Part shown: positions 1 through 12,547 of the stretch, piece by piece | How positions within the stretch are numbered: position 1 is the stretch's first letter | Layout: each line of letters begins with the position of its first letter | Source of the DNA: Effrenium voratum | Lineage: Eukaryota; Sar; Dinophyceae; Suessiales; Symbiodiniaceae | DNA: 64,000 nucleotides | Assembly: GCA_963377175.1 (NCBI GenBank) | Contig: CAUJNA010002924.1 | Span: 459,968-523,967 of the forward strand | Reading direction: 5' to 3' | Notes under the pieces: generated by a model | Databases searched by the model: none | What the model was told of the DNA's origin: nothing | What the model saw: only the letters and a program-made list of their open reading frames with translations | Translations under genes and position numbers: made by a program

Positions 1-120
1 ATATGAGACATGAAGCATGTCAAGAGGCCTAAAAGCTGAAAAGGCCTCTGTGTTTGTGGGAGGGAGTGGGAGATCGCCTGTTCAAACATTCGCCATAGAT
101 CCTGTCGGCTGAAATCTGAG

Positions 121-229
121 GGAGAACTCGGTGGAGTACAAGGATGGCTTCAAGAAGTTCCTCTCGCAGCAGCCCTCCATGATGGAGGCGCTTGCCACTG
201 CTTGGGCTTGCCGGTTCTGGGCTTTGAAG
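121..229 (+). CDS. Candidate internal exon, unknown protein
   Basis: The island reads G|ENSVEYKDGFKK... through ...WALK with almost every codon ending in G or C. It follows an AG at 119-120. Third-position GC falls sharply after ALK, where a GC dinucleotide (230-231) could be a GC-type donor in phase 0. A GT donor near 277 is the alternative end. If phase 0 is right it joins the exon at 1263. No family recognised; the peptide is amphipathic and Trp/Phe-rich. Confidence 0.45.
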
Positions 230-1262
230 GCGCCAAGAGGCACCAGAAAGGCCAGTTTGCCATTCGTCAGGACTTGGTGTCTAGTGTTGAATGGAAAGTT
301 CAAGATGCCTTAGTGTTTACACATTCCCAATTTGAAACTGACAGTTTTCCAGTTAGTTTTGTTCGCATTCTATCTTGACTTGTTCAAGACAACATGTTTG
401 TGATTGGCTTTGTGATTGGCATTGAGATTTGCTGTCCAGATCCATGCGTGCGGCCCCGTTTCAAAGGACATTGCACCGCTTTTTCAGCAAAGGCGCCGAC
501 CCGTAGCAAATGTATCCTGTGTTGTTATCCTCTGTCTCTACGTGCTACCAATCCGGTGTTGTGTTCCTTCGTGATATATACAGTCATATAGTATTTATGT
601 ATAATATATTGGTATCCACTACATGGACTTGCAAAGAAACACATGTTAGAAAGTTATATTCCGCGCTGCGAATCCCGAATGCAGCAATGCTTTCTCGGTG
701 GATGCACTCACAAAAGAGGGATTGAGACAATGAGTTTGATGTTTCCGTTCAGGAACTGTGCAATATGAGCAGCTTATTGATTGCAAACATGGTTATCCTA
801 GGACCATGTCAATTTGGTTTAACAGTACCCCACAACCCAACTCTTCTTGTTTAGATCCTCATAGCACTGACCAAGATGTGCCCAGGCCACCACATCGTGC
901 AAGCTATAGGACGTGTGAAGGCAACCCTGAATTCTGATCGCTGGTGGAGTGATGCATGAGAACCAATAGGGCAATCTGGGGTTTTCTCCCTTGCTTCTAC
1001 GCTGAGGTCATTCCTACAATGCACCAAAGAGAAGAAACCACACAAACGACGATCCATTGTGGCAGCTATTCCTTCAGTGCTGTGAATCCATGCTTAGTTG
1101 TTTTTCCTCTGGTTTTGTTCGAAAGTCTTTGGGGGCTTCAAACAGCCTTCAGTGTTCGCTTCAGGGTTGGAAGGTTGCCTTTTGCCATAGGGTGGACTTT
1201 TGTGGTATTACATCTGACAGGTCTCTCAGCCTCCTCGGGCGCTCAGATGCTGTCGCCGTCAG
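230..1262. other. Intron-like stretch, no gene seen
   Basis: AT-richer sequence with no frame of elevated third-position GC. I recognise no copy of the repeat families here. Confidence 0.4.
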
Positions 1263-1340
1263 GCCATGGTGATGTCTTCGGGCGTGGAGCTAGAAGAAAG
1301 GAACCGCACCAAGAAGAGCGAGAAGGCCCCGAAACGAGAC
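1263..1340 (+). CDS. Candidate exon, lysine-rich hydrophilic segment
   Basis: Exactly 26 codons lie between an AG (1261-1262) and a GTAAAT donor (1341), phase 0 at both ends. The peptide runs AMVMSSGVELEERNRTK... to ...KAPKRD. It is charged and low-complexity, with no domain recognised. The donor is one of the more consensus-like sites in the window. The ATG at 1266 could be a start, but there is no independent reason to choose it. Confidence 0.5.
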
Positions 1341-3590
1341 GTAAATGTGTTTCTCACATCTAGCAATCGACCCCTCCGGAAGATCGGGTTTCTTTCGGCT
1401 TCCCTACGCCAACAAGGGAATCTGTGATTCGAGAAGCCCCCACGTGAGCTTTGAGCTCAGAGATGCGCACTGAGGGGGGCCTTCTGCCAGCTATGAGTTG
1501 CGTTTTCCCGGGTTCCCTGGTTTTGTGAAACAAACCTACCTGGGGTGCAGAAGGATGACAGCACTTGTGAGAAGGGGAGCCGTGGATCAATCAGGCACCG
1601 GGTTAGGGGTAGATTTGTTTGTTCAATCGACCAAACACAAAATAGTCTTTGTTCCTTCCTTTTGTCCCAGTACTACAAATTGTCGAAGATGTGTGCTCCA
1701 GCCAGGCCCCGGTATCTTGTAAGATAGACACACCAAAGGCTGTTGGCAGCTGTTGGAACCAGAGTTTAAACATGAACAACGGTCCCAATTATTCTGGTCA
1801 AGGACGGCATCCATAGATCTCCCTTTGATCGCTTAGTTTGGTTTAAAAAGAGACGGGTTCCACTGGTTTAGATGGTTTTATACACCATGTACCAGAAAAG
1901 CCCATCTATTTTACCAAAAGGGCACCTATCAGCATGATATTTTGTGAACACCCAGTGGTTTCAATAAGTGTTTGACTGTTTCGTCAAAAACGTCACCCAG
2001 GGCATCGGCCCAAGCATCGCAACTGGGAGTGACTCCAGGCCAAAGCCAAGCCTGAGACCATGTCGAGGAAGGAATACGAAGCAGGGGCCTCAAGGGAAGG
2101 CCTTCGAGGCTTCATTGGCTTTCTTTGGGGGGTACCCGGAGATCCCCTAAAAAACAGATACATGCACCCTAGTTGTTCCTTGCAGATGAATGGAAGGATC
2201 ACCAAAACACGGTTCCATCTTGGAGGTTAGTTTGTAAAATGCCGCCTCCCAAGGCTGGTGGCTTAATTGTTGGTGGAGTTTCACAACCGGTTGGGCCCAA
2301 TTCGGTTGAACGCATATCCTCGCCCAAAGTGACATCCTCAAGACTACCCTCTAAGCGGAAAACCACCCCAACGACGTGATTTTGAGAATCCCTCAAAATC
2401 TTGGCCTTTAGGGAGCCAGTCGGATTCTGCCTGTGCAGTCCAAAGCTTGATCTGTGACTGAAGAGTGGACGGCATCCGAGCCTTCCGCCACGGCGAAGAA
2501 GCAGGCAGTACCTCATTTGCGTATTGTCTGGTGTAGATTTAAGGCGTGGTTCTGGAGTTGTCATGTTTGTTTGCTGGGTGACAGGTGGAGCAAGCAATGC
2601 AGTGTAACATCAAGTTTGATGTATACAGAATACACAGTATCACATATAAAAGAACGTGATCATTTACATATGCTGTACGTATTTGTATATGTAGCATGTG
2701 CGGATAAGCTCGAGAATCAGTTTCTACCTGCTATGTTTCTTGAATGGTGCTTGTGTTTTTTGCTTGCTTGCGTGTTTGGTGAAGAACAGTCGTCTAGTCT
2801 ATGTTTCATTGGGGGGCTGGAGGGGAACAAGCTGAAGGTACCCGCAGTCCCATGTAGGGAACAAGTGATTTCACCGCACCTCGCACATGTGGCTCGTCTT
2901 TTGTTATGGGGTCCCCTTTTGGTTGGGCTTTAGAAGGGGAAACCAAAATGAAACCGTCCGCTCTTTCTTATTTTTTTGGAGGGGGTCGATTTGGCAGGAC
3001 ATGGCAAAAGGTGCTGGACCTCCTCCTCAGAGAGGCGATCCGGGGATGAGCGGAGTGCGGTTGTTTCGCTGAAAGCTCTGGGGTCTTAGCCATCCCCCGG
3101 AGAAGGGTTTTTCAGATCCACGGCATAGGGGCCCAGCTGGCAGCTCCTACCCCAAAGAATGCATGTAGCTTTCTACTGGGCGAATGCCTGCTGAATAGTT
3201 TGCAGGCTCGCATTGGCGAATATTACGAATCATTACCCGACTCAGCAATCTACGATTCAATTCACCGCTTCGTGGGGAGTGTTCTCAAATTGATCGGATC
3301 TAGAATGGGAAACCCCCAAGCAAACCCCACCGAAGGTTCTGGGGATACCTGGGGCCGAAGGACCCATGGCGGATGTCCCAAGCAAACCGCAAGGACAGGG
3401 ATGAGTGTGTTTTCGATTTCCAGGGCTGTTTAACGTTTCAACCCCAGCTTCCCTTGACAGACGATGGAATTGGGAGCTAAATGGAGTCAAGGGAACCGGT
3501 CCCATTTAGTTTAGGAAGGTCCCCTTGAATGAAGTTGTAAGAGGAAGCAAAAAGGACACCAACCACCTGAAAGGGGCACTAATTTTCTCG

Positions 3591-3677
3591 GCGGTTCCCA
3601 GCCATCCCATTAGTTTTTTGTTTGTTGGTTTTTGCACTACACCACTAAAAGTGAATCTTTTAGCAGGGGATCTGAGG
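3591..3677 (+). repeat. Family H element, copy 1
   Basis: It begins GGTTCCCAGCCATCC and ends in a small hairpin, CTAAAAGT-GAAT-CTTTTAG, followed by CAGGGGATCTGAGG. The same start, T/G-rich middle and hairpin recur at 20812, 24830, 31827 and 47887. Confidence 0.7.
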
Positions 3678-4375
3678 ACATCCCAGTTGGGTAAGAGTCG
3701 ATAGCACAATTCCATTTCTCATGTTTTTGATTCTCATCCGCAGCCAGCCCACATGATTCCGGAATTGTGCCATCTAACCCTTGTGTAAGCACGTTGCAAA
3801 GGTTAGCATATTTTGGTATGCTGCTTAGCGCAGCCCAAGCGAACATGGTTTCCTACATGATGCAGCGGCACAACTGAGCTTCTAGCATACTTTCCTCGCA
3901 TAGTAGATCAACTTGAGGAAAGGTGAGATGTTGCAAGCGGGATCCGCTTGAACCTGCAGAAAGAACACACGCGCGCAAACAAAAATCAGGCTCGCTTGTG
4001 GGTAAATAGAGGCCCATAAAGGATGCAGGTTCCCTGTTTCAGGTCTGAAGCCCGAACAAAGACTGGAATTCGCAAAGAAAATCCCGCAGTGCTTCCTTCA
4101 GTGACAAATACGGGAATGCCAAAAGGGTGGCAGTTGCGCCCCCCACCCCCCATAAAAAGGGCTTTCAGCATTTTGAGGAAGGAATTTGCACATGTGCTGA
4201 AGACCGGCATTTCATTGCAGTATTGTAGAGCATTGTTGAGAGTGTCCTCACACAGGTGTGTCTGACGTTCAGGTTTTCTGGCTTGCCGATGGATCTCATT
4301 GGCCAGCACAGCGCATGACGGCTGCTTTCGTGTTCTTCGTGGTCCCCACAAAGTCAGTCCGAGGCGAGTCAACTT

Positions 4376-4496
4376 GTGCTAGGTCCCCCAGTAGTTGCCT
4401 TTCTCACCCCTTTTTTGGGAGAGGGTTCCCCTACTAAAAGAGAGTACAGAAAAAAGGGTACCCTTATTCCAACCTCTCTACTGGAGGACCTAGTGT
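4376..4496 (+). mobile_element. Family D inverted-repeat element, copy 1
   Basis: Termini GTGCTAGGTCCCCCAGTAG and CTACTGGAGGACCTAGTG are near-perfect inverted repeats. A second, about 90% similar copy lies at 8929. About 120 bp and non-coding. Confidence 0.8.
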
Positions 4497-4626
4497 GCTT
4501 TCTGTCTTTGGGCAAAAGGCATGCCTCAAGGCTCTGGTACCCCTGTCAAAGGGAAGCCGAAAGGACCGTTTTTCACCATAGGTCGTTGAACATTTGGTGA
4601 AACAGTTGGTTGGTCCCACTCTCCAG

Positions 4627-4666
4627 GGACGGAGGAGAAGAAGCCGACGCCGCCGAAAGCGCCGCT
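4627..4666 (+). CDS. Candidate small exon, Lys/Pro-rich
   Basis: A good acceptor (CCCACTCTCCAG) precedes it. In the frame with nearly all codons ending in G/C it reads TEEKKPTPPKAP and meets a GTAGCC donor at 4667, before an in-frame TAG. A second frame (DGGEEADAAES..., to a GTCTCG donor at 4688) has lower third-position GC but cannot be excluded. Confidence 0.4.
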
Positions 4667-5588
4667 GTAGCCCGGCAAAAGCTCCAGGTCTCGCGGTCGA
4701 TCTTGGGACTTGAGATTTGAAGAGGGCGTGCGCCATTTCCCTTTTCGGAGCCTCCAGATGAAACAAATAGATCAAGCTTGTTTGGCCAAGCCAGAATATC
4801 CACCGGACCTTTCTATTGAGATTCCGGATCATTGTGCTCGGGGATTATCCAGTTCTTCAGTGGCTTCCACCATTTTGGCCTTTCCGTTCCGTGGCTTCAC
4901 CACAAACAAAATGGTCAAGCAAGCGCAAGAAGTGTTATCTTTGTCTTTCGTCACTGAACGACTGCGCAAAACTCGAAATTTGGCAGGATACCTTTGCTAT
5001 TGTCAAAAGTTGAGGGTTGCTCAATCTCATTCGCCAATCAACATTAGTCACCTGTTTGGGTAGGACATTCTCACAAAAACCATGTAGGTAATATGTACCT
5101 TCATGTTTGCTCCAGATGGGCCAAATGTTGGTACATATTGCCTACATAAGATTGATCAAGGGTGTCCCTTTTCTCCAATTTTCTATGCATCGATGAATGG
5201 GAGCGACCCGGAAGTTGGTTCAAGAGAAAAAATATGGCCGTCCACTCCTATGCTTGAGGACCCACAGTAGGTTAGGTTTCCTTTTGGTGTTCCCTTCAAT
5301 CTCATCATAGCAGGGTTTCCAACAAAAAAGCCTTGGGCGACTCACGGGCTACCCAGCCCGGTTGGGTTGGGGGGGGGCGCCTCCTGTTTGCTTCCCCCTG
5401 CTGTTTGCTTCCCCCCCGGCGCAGGTTGCCCCATGTCCTTTGGTTTTCTCTTCAAACCTGCCGAACCCAGATTTTTTTAGTTCTTGTTTAGTGTTGCCTG
5501 CTCGGTCTCGGTAAAATGCGCCATTATTATATTAATATACTATAATACTTAACAAATCAATACACCTCCCCAAAAAGCCTTGGCCCCG

Positions 5589-5690
5589 GAAAATCCATCT
5601 GAGGGAGACGCCCCGGGCTGCGCCGTTAGAGCCGGCGCCCCCGCGGCAGCAGGCGGTCCAGGCGCGGGATTTGGCCAAAGCGCCATGGAA
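5589..5690 (+). CDS. Candidate exon, frame uncertain
   Basis: A GC-rich island in an AT-richer context. The frame with highest third-position GC reads ...HLRETPRAAPLEP... A second + frame (EGDAPGCAVRAG...) and the minus strand are also open, so the frame is a guess. Edges are not fixed by clear splice sites. Confidence 0.33.
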
Positions 5691-5902
5691 AAGCGGGAGA
5701 TGCGGCGCTTTTCTGGGGGAATGATTCCTGGTCCAGTCTTTTCAACCATCGTTCTTTCCCAAAACCGGATCCGTTCTCCCCGGGTTTCCGGAGGTTTTGC
5801 AGAAAGGCGGATTTCTGGCGCGTTGGTCTTCATGGATCACAGGTGGATCCAGCGTTGCGCGGCACCGGACATGATCGTGTGACCGAGCAACAAAGCCATG
5901 CC

Positions 5903-6015
5903 ATGGACAAAGTCCTGCACCTAAGAAACCCTGGAATGCTTTGTTTCTCCCCAGTAAATACCAACTAGCGGGTCTGGTTTTCCATGGTTTTCAAGCGGTG
6001 CAGGAGTTCGTCCAT
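5903..6015 (+). mobile_element. Family E inverted-repeat element, copy 1
   Basis: Termini ATGGACAAAGTCCTGCACC and GGTGCAGGAGTTCGTCCAT are inverted repeats of each other. Best preserved member of a family with at least eight copies in the window. Confidence 0.8.
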
Positions 6016-6560
6016 CAGCATGAGTTTTTTTGTGTGTTTCTTAAACTAGGGGCCCCTAAAAATGCTTGATTTGTATTTGGCTTCCGGTTTCCCTTTCACT
6101 CTCTCCCGCGGAGTGGCACGTCGGCTTACTCCAAATGGTCATCCCAACCATTGACCACTGGGCGCTGTGTTGGTTGTTATCATGAGCTTCAGAACGTTGC
6201 GTCGCTTCACAATTATCACAAATCCGAAATCACAGCTCTGACATATGCCATGATCTTGACCGTGGCGGCAGATGACATGTGGCTGCAGCTAGCTGCAGCT
6301 CCTTTCAAGATGAGTCCCATTTTTCTGGATGAGCGACATGGCCCGCTGCGATTGCTTCCCTCAGGAGAGCTTGTCTCAAGGGACTGATTGCCAACTGCGT
6401 AGCTGTGCCAGCCTGAATCTGCAGAGTGCAGGCGCTCCATCATACACCCCTTCCGGGTCATATGTTTATTGTCTTGGGTGATTCGTTGAGGAGTAACATG
6501 ATCTGGACTGCACATACGCAAGGCACAGGCAAGCCGCGGATAGTTCCATGCTGTAGTCGG

Positions 6561-6641
6561 AGAAAATCCTGCACCACTCAAGTGGTTTATCCCGGTATTT
6601 ATATACAAGGTTCCATCCTGTACAGGATTGTGACCATCCAC
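6561..6641 (+). mobile_element. Family E element, copy 2
   Basis: AATCCTGCACC at the left is mirrored by TACAGGATTGTGACCATCC at the right, with the CCCGGTATTTATA core seen in copy 3. Confidence 0.55.
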
Positions 6642-7135
6642 TGGTAGGCTGTGCCCTCAATTCAGCTGCCGCAACAGGCCACGCAGGCGGCGCGCGAGAC
6701 GCCGGAGCCCGCACGAGACGCCAGAGAACATGCAAGCCACGCTGGCTTCCGTTACTTAGATTTGTGACGTGTCATGAGGCAGTTTGCACATTTTTGCGAG
6801 GACCCCCCAAATGGTGGTTTTCCTTTGGTTGTCTTTAAGACCCCCAAAACATGATACCCGCAAAATCAAACTACACCCATGTGGTTTTTGGTTAGGGTTT
6901 CTGCTACATGCCGACCAGGTGAGCCACAATCAATGCTCGGATGCAGGTAGGAATAAGGGACTGTCCCAGCCACAAGCAGGTGCATTTGAGGCCGCTGTTG
7001 ATTCTTTAACATCAGGCTCTACATGGTTTGGGCTGCAGTCGTTTGGTAGGAGTTGATTGCGACTCTGGTCTAGAGGTCCAACGCAGACCTTCCGAGCTTG
7101 TGGTTTAGCAGCTGTCATTCGGTTGAGTCGGGTTT

Positions 7136-7237
7136 TGGTGTGTGTGTGTGTTCAGGGTAACCTGTTCAGCTTGGTTTCAAGGGAAGCCTAAAAGAAACCC
7201 GCCATTTGCGAGTTCCCCTTTTTCGGAGACACACCCA
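7136..7237 (+). mobile_element. Family G element
   Basis: It opens with a TGGTGTGTGTG / AGGGTAACC arm and an AAGGGAAGCC centre. It closes AGTTCCCCTTTTTCGGAGACACACCCA, the complement of the opening arm. Confidence 0.6.
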
Positions 7238-8109
7238 CTTATACTCCGCCTTCTGACTGAGTTCAAGTCCCCAAAAAGGGAATGCCTTTCAGTTCTGAGG
7301 ATTTTGCTTAAGAGATTTGCTTGCTTTGGTGGGCCGTGCCGGGATCGCCTTGTCAAGTTGATGCGTTGGTACACCGAACTGGGACCTGAACATCCGAAAT
7401 CCGAGTTTCAAACAAGGCAAGACTTGGTATGAGTTGTGGCTACTTGATTTGACAGCAATCAGAGTGAGGCCGTCTTGACCATTCTCAAAATAGAACCGAA
7501 AGGAGGTAGCTCTCAAGCGCTGCTCGCTTTTGCAGACCTTCAGCTCCAAGTTTGCGAAGGAACCACTGTCCTTTGTTGAGGCTACCCTTTTTTCGGTGGA
7601 TTTTAAAGGGACGCCAAAGGACAACCACCCGTTTAGAGGGTCCCCTGCAGCTGCCGCTGTTGGTTTGCCAAAGGCCAAACATGCAAACCGAGCTAGTGGA
7701 GTTGTTCGGGTATTACTTTGTTACTTTGACACGTACGGTGAAGCTATCAGGTTTGGTCTGCAGCTTGATAACAAACTCTTGGATAACGACTGCTGGGGAT
7801 GCCCTCAGCAGCCGACATTTGTCATCGAATTCGCTAACCACTGCTCCGAACCTCCAATCCTCTCTTCAATCTGCTTTGATTCATAGCCACTGCAAGACTA
7901 TTGACAACAGCTTTGCCCATGCAGTCAAGCAATTATCCTGAATCTGCTATGCTGTCTGGTTTTTCTTACGTGCCCAACCTCCCTCATTGTTTTCTTCAAG
8001 CGGAATCGACCTTTCTACCTGTTGTTTTCTAGTCAAGGCAACCCAGAACGTGAAGATGATCAAATGCTCTCATTGCTCCGCGTCCTTCCTGTAAGTGAAC
8101 CTCTGGTGC

Positions 8110-8185
8110 AAGACATATATACGTGTATGTATAATATATAATATATGATATATGCACATACATGCATACATACATACATGCATAC

Positions 8186-8219
<34 letters not shown>
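8110..8219. repeat. TA/CATA microsatellite tract
   Basis: A mixed (TA)n and (CATA)n tract. The Tyr/Ile/Met-rich open frames across it are artefacts. Confidence 0.9.
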
Positions 8220-8220
<1 letters not shown>

Positions 8221-8299
8221 CGTACAGCTTTCTTGGCGCGGTAGTTAATTTTGATTTCTCCCTTTTTCCGCTTCATATCCATCTGTTTCGTTGGCCGAG

Positions 8300-8403
8300 C
8301 GGGTCGGGTCTCGGACCGCGCCAGGTGAGGCGGCGAAGGTGGTACGCTCCGACGTGGGCTCAGACCTGGCGCCTCCGGCCACGTTTTTCAGCGCGGAGAA
8401 CGG
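8300..8403 (+). CDS. Candidate exon, unknown protein
   Basis: A long pyrimidine-rich run ends at an AG (8298-8299). After it about 85% of codons end in G/C, reading RVGSRTAPGEAAKVV... to ...FFSAEN, up to a GTGGCG donor at 8404. A GTGAGG inside the island (8324) is an alternative donor. No domain recognised. Confidence 0.5.
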
Positions 8404-8541
8404 GTGGCGGGGGCATCCGACCCCTTCGTTGTCACCCTCGGGGTTCCTGGACTCTATGGGTGTGTCTCTTTTTGGGGGTGCCCCCCAAAAAAAAATAAGC
8501 AAGGAGGTAGTGGCAGTTACAAATACCGAATCAAGTATCTA

Positions 8542-8644
8542 GGGGTGTTCTTTTTCAAGGTTGGACCCCAAGTTGGTGTCTTGTTCTTCTTAGTGTCCCT
8601 TCAACACCACCAAACAAGGGGTGCCCTCGCAAAAAGACACACCC
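8542..8644 (+). mobile_element. Family G element
   Basis: The left arm GGGGTGTTCTTTTT is mirrored by AAAAAGACACACCC at the right. The interior carries the typical nested repeat with CAACACCACCAAACAAGGGG. Confidence 0.7.
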
Positions 8645-8675
8645 ATATACTGTAACTCTTGGAAAGACCATTTGC

Positions 8676-8763
8676 GTGAGAAAAGCAGTTTGGAATGAGT
8701 TTGCCAATCCACTTAGGAAGTGAGAAAAGCAGTTTGGAATCAGATTAACAAATCCACTCAGGA
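8676..8763 (+). repeat. 44-bp tandem duplication with family-C sequence
   Basis: GTGAGAAAAGCAGTTTGGAA begins at 8676 and again at 8720. Each unit ends in CCACTYAGGAAG, the 3' end of family C. Confidence 0.75.
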
Positions 8764-8928
8764 AGACAGTGTCCCTTTCTCCTGACCTTGGCTTCCCCTA
8801 ATTATTGTCCTCACGACGCCTGATCAAGAGCAGACCGTGGGGGAGGTGAGGGTTGCTGCCGGGCTTGGGCCGGGTGGGATCCTATGACGCGTGCAAGTAG
8901 CCAATGTCGGTGTGTGTTGTGCTAGGTC

Positions 8929-9035
8929 CCCAGGTAGCGCCCTTGTACCATTTTTTGGAGGAGGGTTCCCCTACTAAAATAGACTACAGAAAAAAGGGTA
9001 CCCCTATTCTAACCTCTCTACTGGAGGACCTAGTG
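8929..9035 (+). mobile_element. Family D inverted-repeat element, copy 2
   Basis: Same termini and interior (CCCCTACTAAAA, ACAGAAAAAAGGGTACC, AACCTCTCTACTGG) as the copy at 4376. Confidence 0.8.
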
Positions 9036-9062
9036 TTGGGATGCAATGACGGGAAATAGTTC

Positions 9063-9440
9063 TTGGCAGATCTTAGGCCCGGATTCAACATCCACGGGTC
9101 AGGAAATCAAAACCGAGAGTGTGTTTTGGGGCTGTTGCCTCATATCGATGATCAGTGTCTAACGATGTGGCTTGTTGGTCCTTTACATTTATCGGATCAG
9201 GATTCGGGCTGCTGCCTAGTTATAGCATTACTTAACGGTAGTGTTTCGTTTGAGCAGGACGGGCACATGGACAAGAAAGCTCCAAGGATCACATGTAAGG
9301 TTGCATGCTCAATTGTCCAGGCATTGACTCACTGTTTGTTTGACCGAGAATGGAATCCATTGTTGCCAAGCTCCCGCTTGCACGTTGCTTGGAGATCGTT
9401 GAGGGATGCGAAGAGTTGCTTCAAGGCACAGGCTGACTGA
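9063..9440 (+). other. Open frame of 125 codons, coding status unclear
   Basis: An uninterrupted frame starts just after the family-D copy, in a 900-bp stretch without recognised repeats. The product has no recognised motif and third-position GC is not raised, unlike the other exons. It could be a decayed element or chance. Confidence 0.2.
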
Positions 9441-10001
9441 GCATGCTAAGGATCATACCGCATGATAATGTCCTTCTCACTTGATACGAGTTGGCATGCC
9501 AAGCTCAAACGGGCATTTCTGGTAAAGAGACCTCTGGCTGGTGGTTTGTTTTAGGCAGAGGGAATATGAGGGAATCAATTCAGTTGATGCCAGACGTTTG
9601 CGTGGATATCCCAAGGGATGCAGATGTCAGCTAGACCCTCAATGATGCCTTGAAGTTTCGTTTGCTCCACTAAGAGTTGAATTCGGACAGCCCAACTTTT
9701 GAAAACCTTCGGCATTGCTCAAAACTCGGCCGAGAACAAGTATATTGATCATTTGGGGGGTTTGGCGCTGAGGGATGGGGCTATTCGTCCTTTTCTGTCA
9801 AAGTTAGAAACTGCGGTCCTTTTTGCAAAATAGCACCACTCGGCTAGCCTGAAATACTGCTGGTGACATGTCCCAGATATTGTCCCACACAATCAGCAAG
9901 CCTTTGAATCTGTTGGAGTACGGTGCCTACCTCTAAAATCACGCGAATCAGCTGGTAAAGCTTTACCCCACACCTTCAGGTTCTTCTTTCGTTCTTTTCA
10001 G

Positions 10002-10080
10002 GTGGGTTTCCCTCGGCTCGACCAACCGAGCCAAAGGCGAACCCGATGGCCCATCGCATCACTCAAGTCGAAAATGTCAG
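10002..10080 (+). CDS. Candidate exon, unknown protein
   Basis: It has an excellent acceptor (TTCTTTCGTTCTTTTCAG, ends 10001) and a GTGCGA donor at 10081. GC-rich sequence continues to about 10165, so the donor may be later. Two frames are plausible (SARPTEPKANPMAH... and LDQPSQRRTRWPIA...). The 205-codon open frame across this point continues into intron-like sequence and is not one exon. Confidence 0.45.
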
Positions 10081-11899
10081 GTGCGAGCGCCGCACGCGCC
10101 CGCGACAGCCCGGCCCATTCAGCCTGTGCCGCGCTCTTGGATGCAGCCAGACCCATTGGCCCCAGTTGGTTGCTCGTTTTTTTTACTGTATCCCCTTTTT
10201 TGTGGCAAAGGAACACCAAGAGGCCCGCCCAAAATGGGGGGGGAAAGGTTCCCCCACAAGAAAGACGCCCCCGATTTCAAGGGAAGCCACATGGAGGTTG
10301 TGAACCCATGGTTTTAGCAAGCTACAGGTGGGTGGCTCAACTTTTTTTGTCGTTTCCTCCAGCGTACCGTGGATTCCTCAAATCCAAGATCGCCGGCCAT
10401 CATTTCCCATGCCCATTGGCCAAAGGGCTTGGTTTGAAAAAACGGCCTCTTGGGTGTGTGCTTCCTTGCATTTTGTATGCTCATCTTCACTCTGCGTTAT
10501 GTGTTTTCATTATTCTTCGCCTTCTGTTTGCTTCTTCTGGTTCTTTTCTTGAGCACCACCTCCTCCCACGGCCCAACTGCACTGAGGCCGCCGTCTGTGC
10601 GACGAGCCCGGGCTCCTGAACTCCTGAACTCGCCGGCTGCGGGTGTGTAATTAGCGCGCGTGTTCTATTTGGGGAGACCACTTTCACCCTGACTAAGGAC
10701 ACCAAAAGGACTACCACCGTTTTTGCGAGGTCCCCCGACTTCATTCCCACAACCTGCTCTACAACGCTTTGCAGGAAGCCCAAAAATGGGCGGGGTCTTG
10801 AAAACAGGTCGTTTGCTGTGCGAATCTGCAGGAGTGTAAGGTTCAACACGGGTATTGAGCAGATCAAGGGACGGGTTCTCCACTTGGTTTTGGCGTCATT
10901 GTCTCCGCTCGTGGAGGAGGGGGCGTGGTGAAAAGGCAAACCCATGTGGGGCTGATTTCAGTGACTCACTCCCTGAGTTGCTGGGCTTTATTTAGTTTTT
11001 GGGAAGAGCATTTGAGTTAAAAGTGACTAGGGGGAACCAAGCCCACTTGTTAAACAAGACGCCCTCATTTCCTGGCGTTTTAGTCTGTTAAATACTTGGG
11101 GGATCGGGCCAGCTGGCAGATCTACGAGCCCTTTGGTCGGTGGATCCTGGGCTTCACATTGATAAGTTGGGATCTGCCAAGAATACGTCGTGTTCCTCGG
11201 AGAACGCGGGTGAAAACAGCCAGGAAAAGCCAAGGCAAAAGGAGAACCATGCCAATGCCATCCGACCAACACACGGCTGCTTTTGTTTCCATGGCAACTG
11301 GGCTACTGGGCCACTGGGCCACTGGGGGCGAGCAAGTACAACTGAAGCACAGTTCATTCCAGGAAACTATATACACCAATCTACGTGCGAATCGTACTCC
11401 ATTTCAGAAGGCTACTATACACCAATCGATTCTTGGAAGATACTCCATTCCAGGAAACCCCTATACACGCGCGCAATTTTATGTTGCGAGGAAGTATTCA
11501 GTGTTTGCGTCCCATGGATGTTAGTCAAGCGGTGCATCCCGGGTCAACATTCCAGCTTGAGCTCACTGCCCCATTTGCCCAGATCCAGACAAAGCGGGAC
11601 GCTCTTGGGTATGTCCTCAGTACCCGCGAGCGGGTTGCGCCGGCACGCTTGGAGAAGAGCGACAGCCAGTCTCCATCACTTCCAAAGGATGAATGACACG
11701 AGATGCAACCCAGAAAGCCGTTCTCATCCCCTTTTGCTGCTCAATCCCCCTGCAAAGACCAGATTTGCAAACAAGCAGGGCTCACCCGAGGAACATGATC
11801 TCCGGAAGACAATTGAGCGAGGCAGGCCCGCCTCAGGGGCCAAACGGGTCTCTGATTTTGACAGCTTTCATGACAGACCTACAAGGCAATGGAATGGCA

Positions 11900-12000
11900 G
11901 TGTCTTCTTTTCGGGGACCTCGAAAATTGTGTGGCTTTCCTCTTGGTGTCCCTTTTAAACCGCAAAGGAAAGGGTACGGTCAACAAAAAGAGACGCCCAA
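11900..12000 (+). mobile_element. Family G element
   Basis: GTGTCTTCTTTTCGGGGACC at the left is complementary to GGGTACGGTCAACAAAAAGAGACGCC at the right. The centre is CCTCTTGGTGTCCCTTTTAAACCG. Confidence 0.65.
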
Positions 12001-12547
12001 ATAAACCCCATGCACATCCTATCTTGATGTGAAACATGGAACCCCAATTCACCCAAAACGGGCTCCATCCACCGGCAAGGCATTGTTTGGCCCTTGGTGA
12101 ATGTTTCTAAGCACACCTCCCGGACCAGGTTGATGGTATGGTTCCTGTCGTTGAGTTCTCTGAACACGGACTCCGACGACTCGGAAGTGACGCGGATCCC
12201 CAGTGATAATAGTCGCCCCCTTTGATGAATGCGTTTTGTGCATAACCCGCAAAAGTAAGGGGGCACTCACACTGCGATTAGAATCTGCCATTTCTTTACA
12301 TATTTGCATAAAACATGCATCTAGATAGACAGAAGGTAGTGACTAGATATACATGCATATACTTGGCACATAGGACCTGACTCCAATCATTTGGGGTCAA
12401 CGAACCTGACTGGAGACCAAGTTCTAAGAGGGATTTCCTGGGTTTTCTTGGATTTCCGGATGAAACCCTTGGAGTTTGATTTTAGAGGGTTTGGAGGGAA
12501 CCATCCCCCCCCCCAAAGTCCGTTTGCTGGACACGGGACTATTTTCT

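Larger units (their letters stand above)
1341..4626. other. Long intron-like stretch
   Basis: It contains one family-H copy (3591), one family-D copy (4376) and otherwise unassigned non-coding sequence. Short open frames here have no third-position GC bias. Confidence 0.4.

Noticed and set aside
9063..9440. Treating the 125-codon frame as a gene
   Set aside because: No third-position bias, no motif, no splice context; kept only as an unclear feature.
10002..10619. Longest + strand open frame (205 codons)
   Set aside because: Only its first 80-160 bp has exon character; the rest is T-rich intron-like sequence with family-G material.
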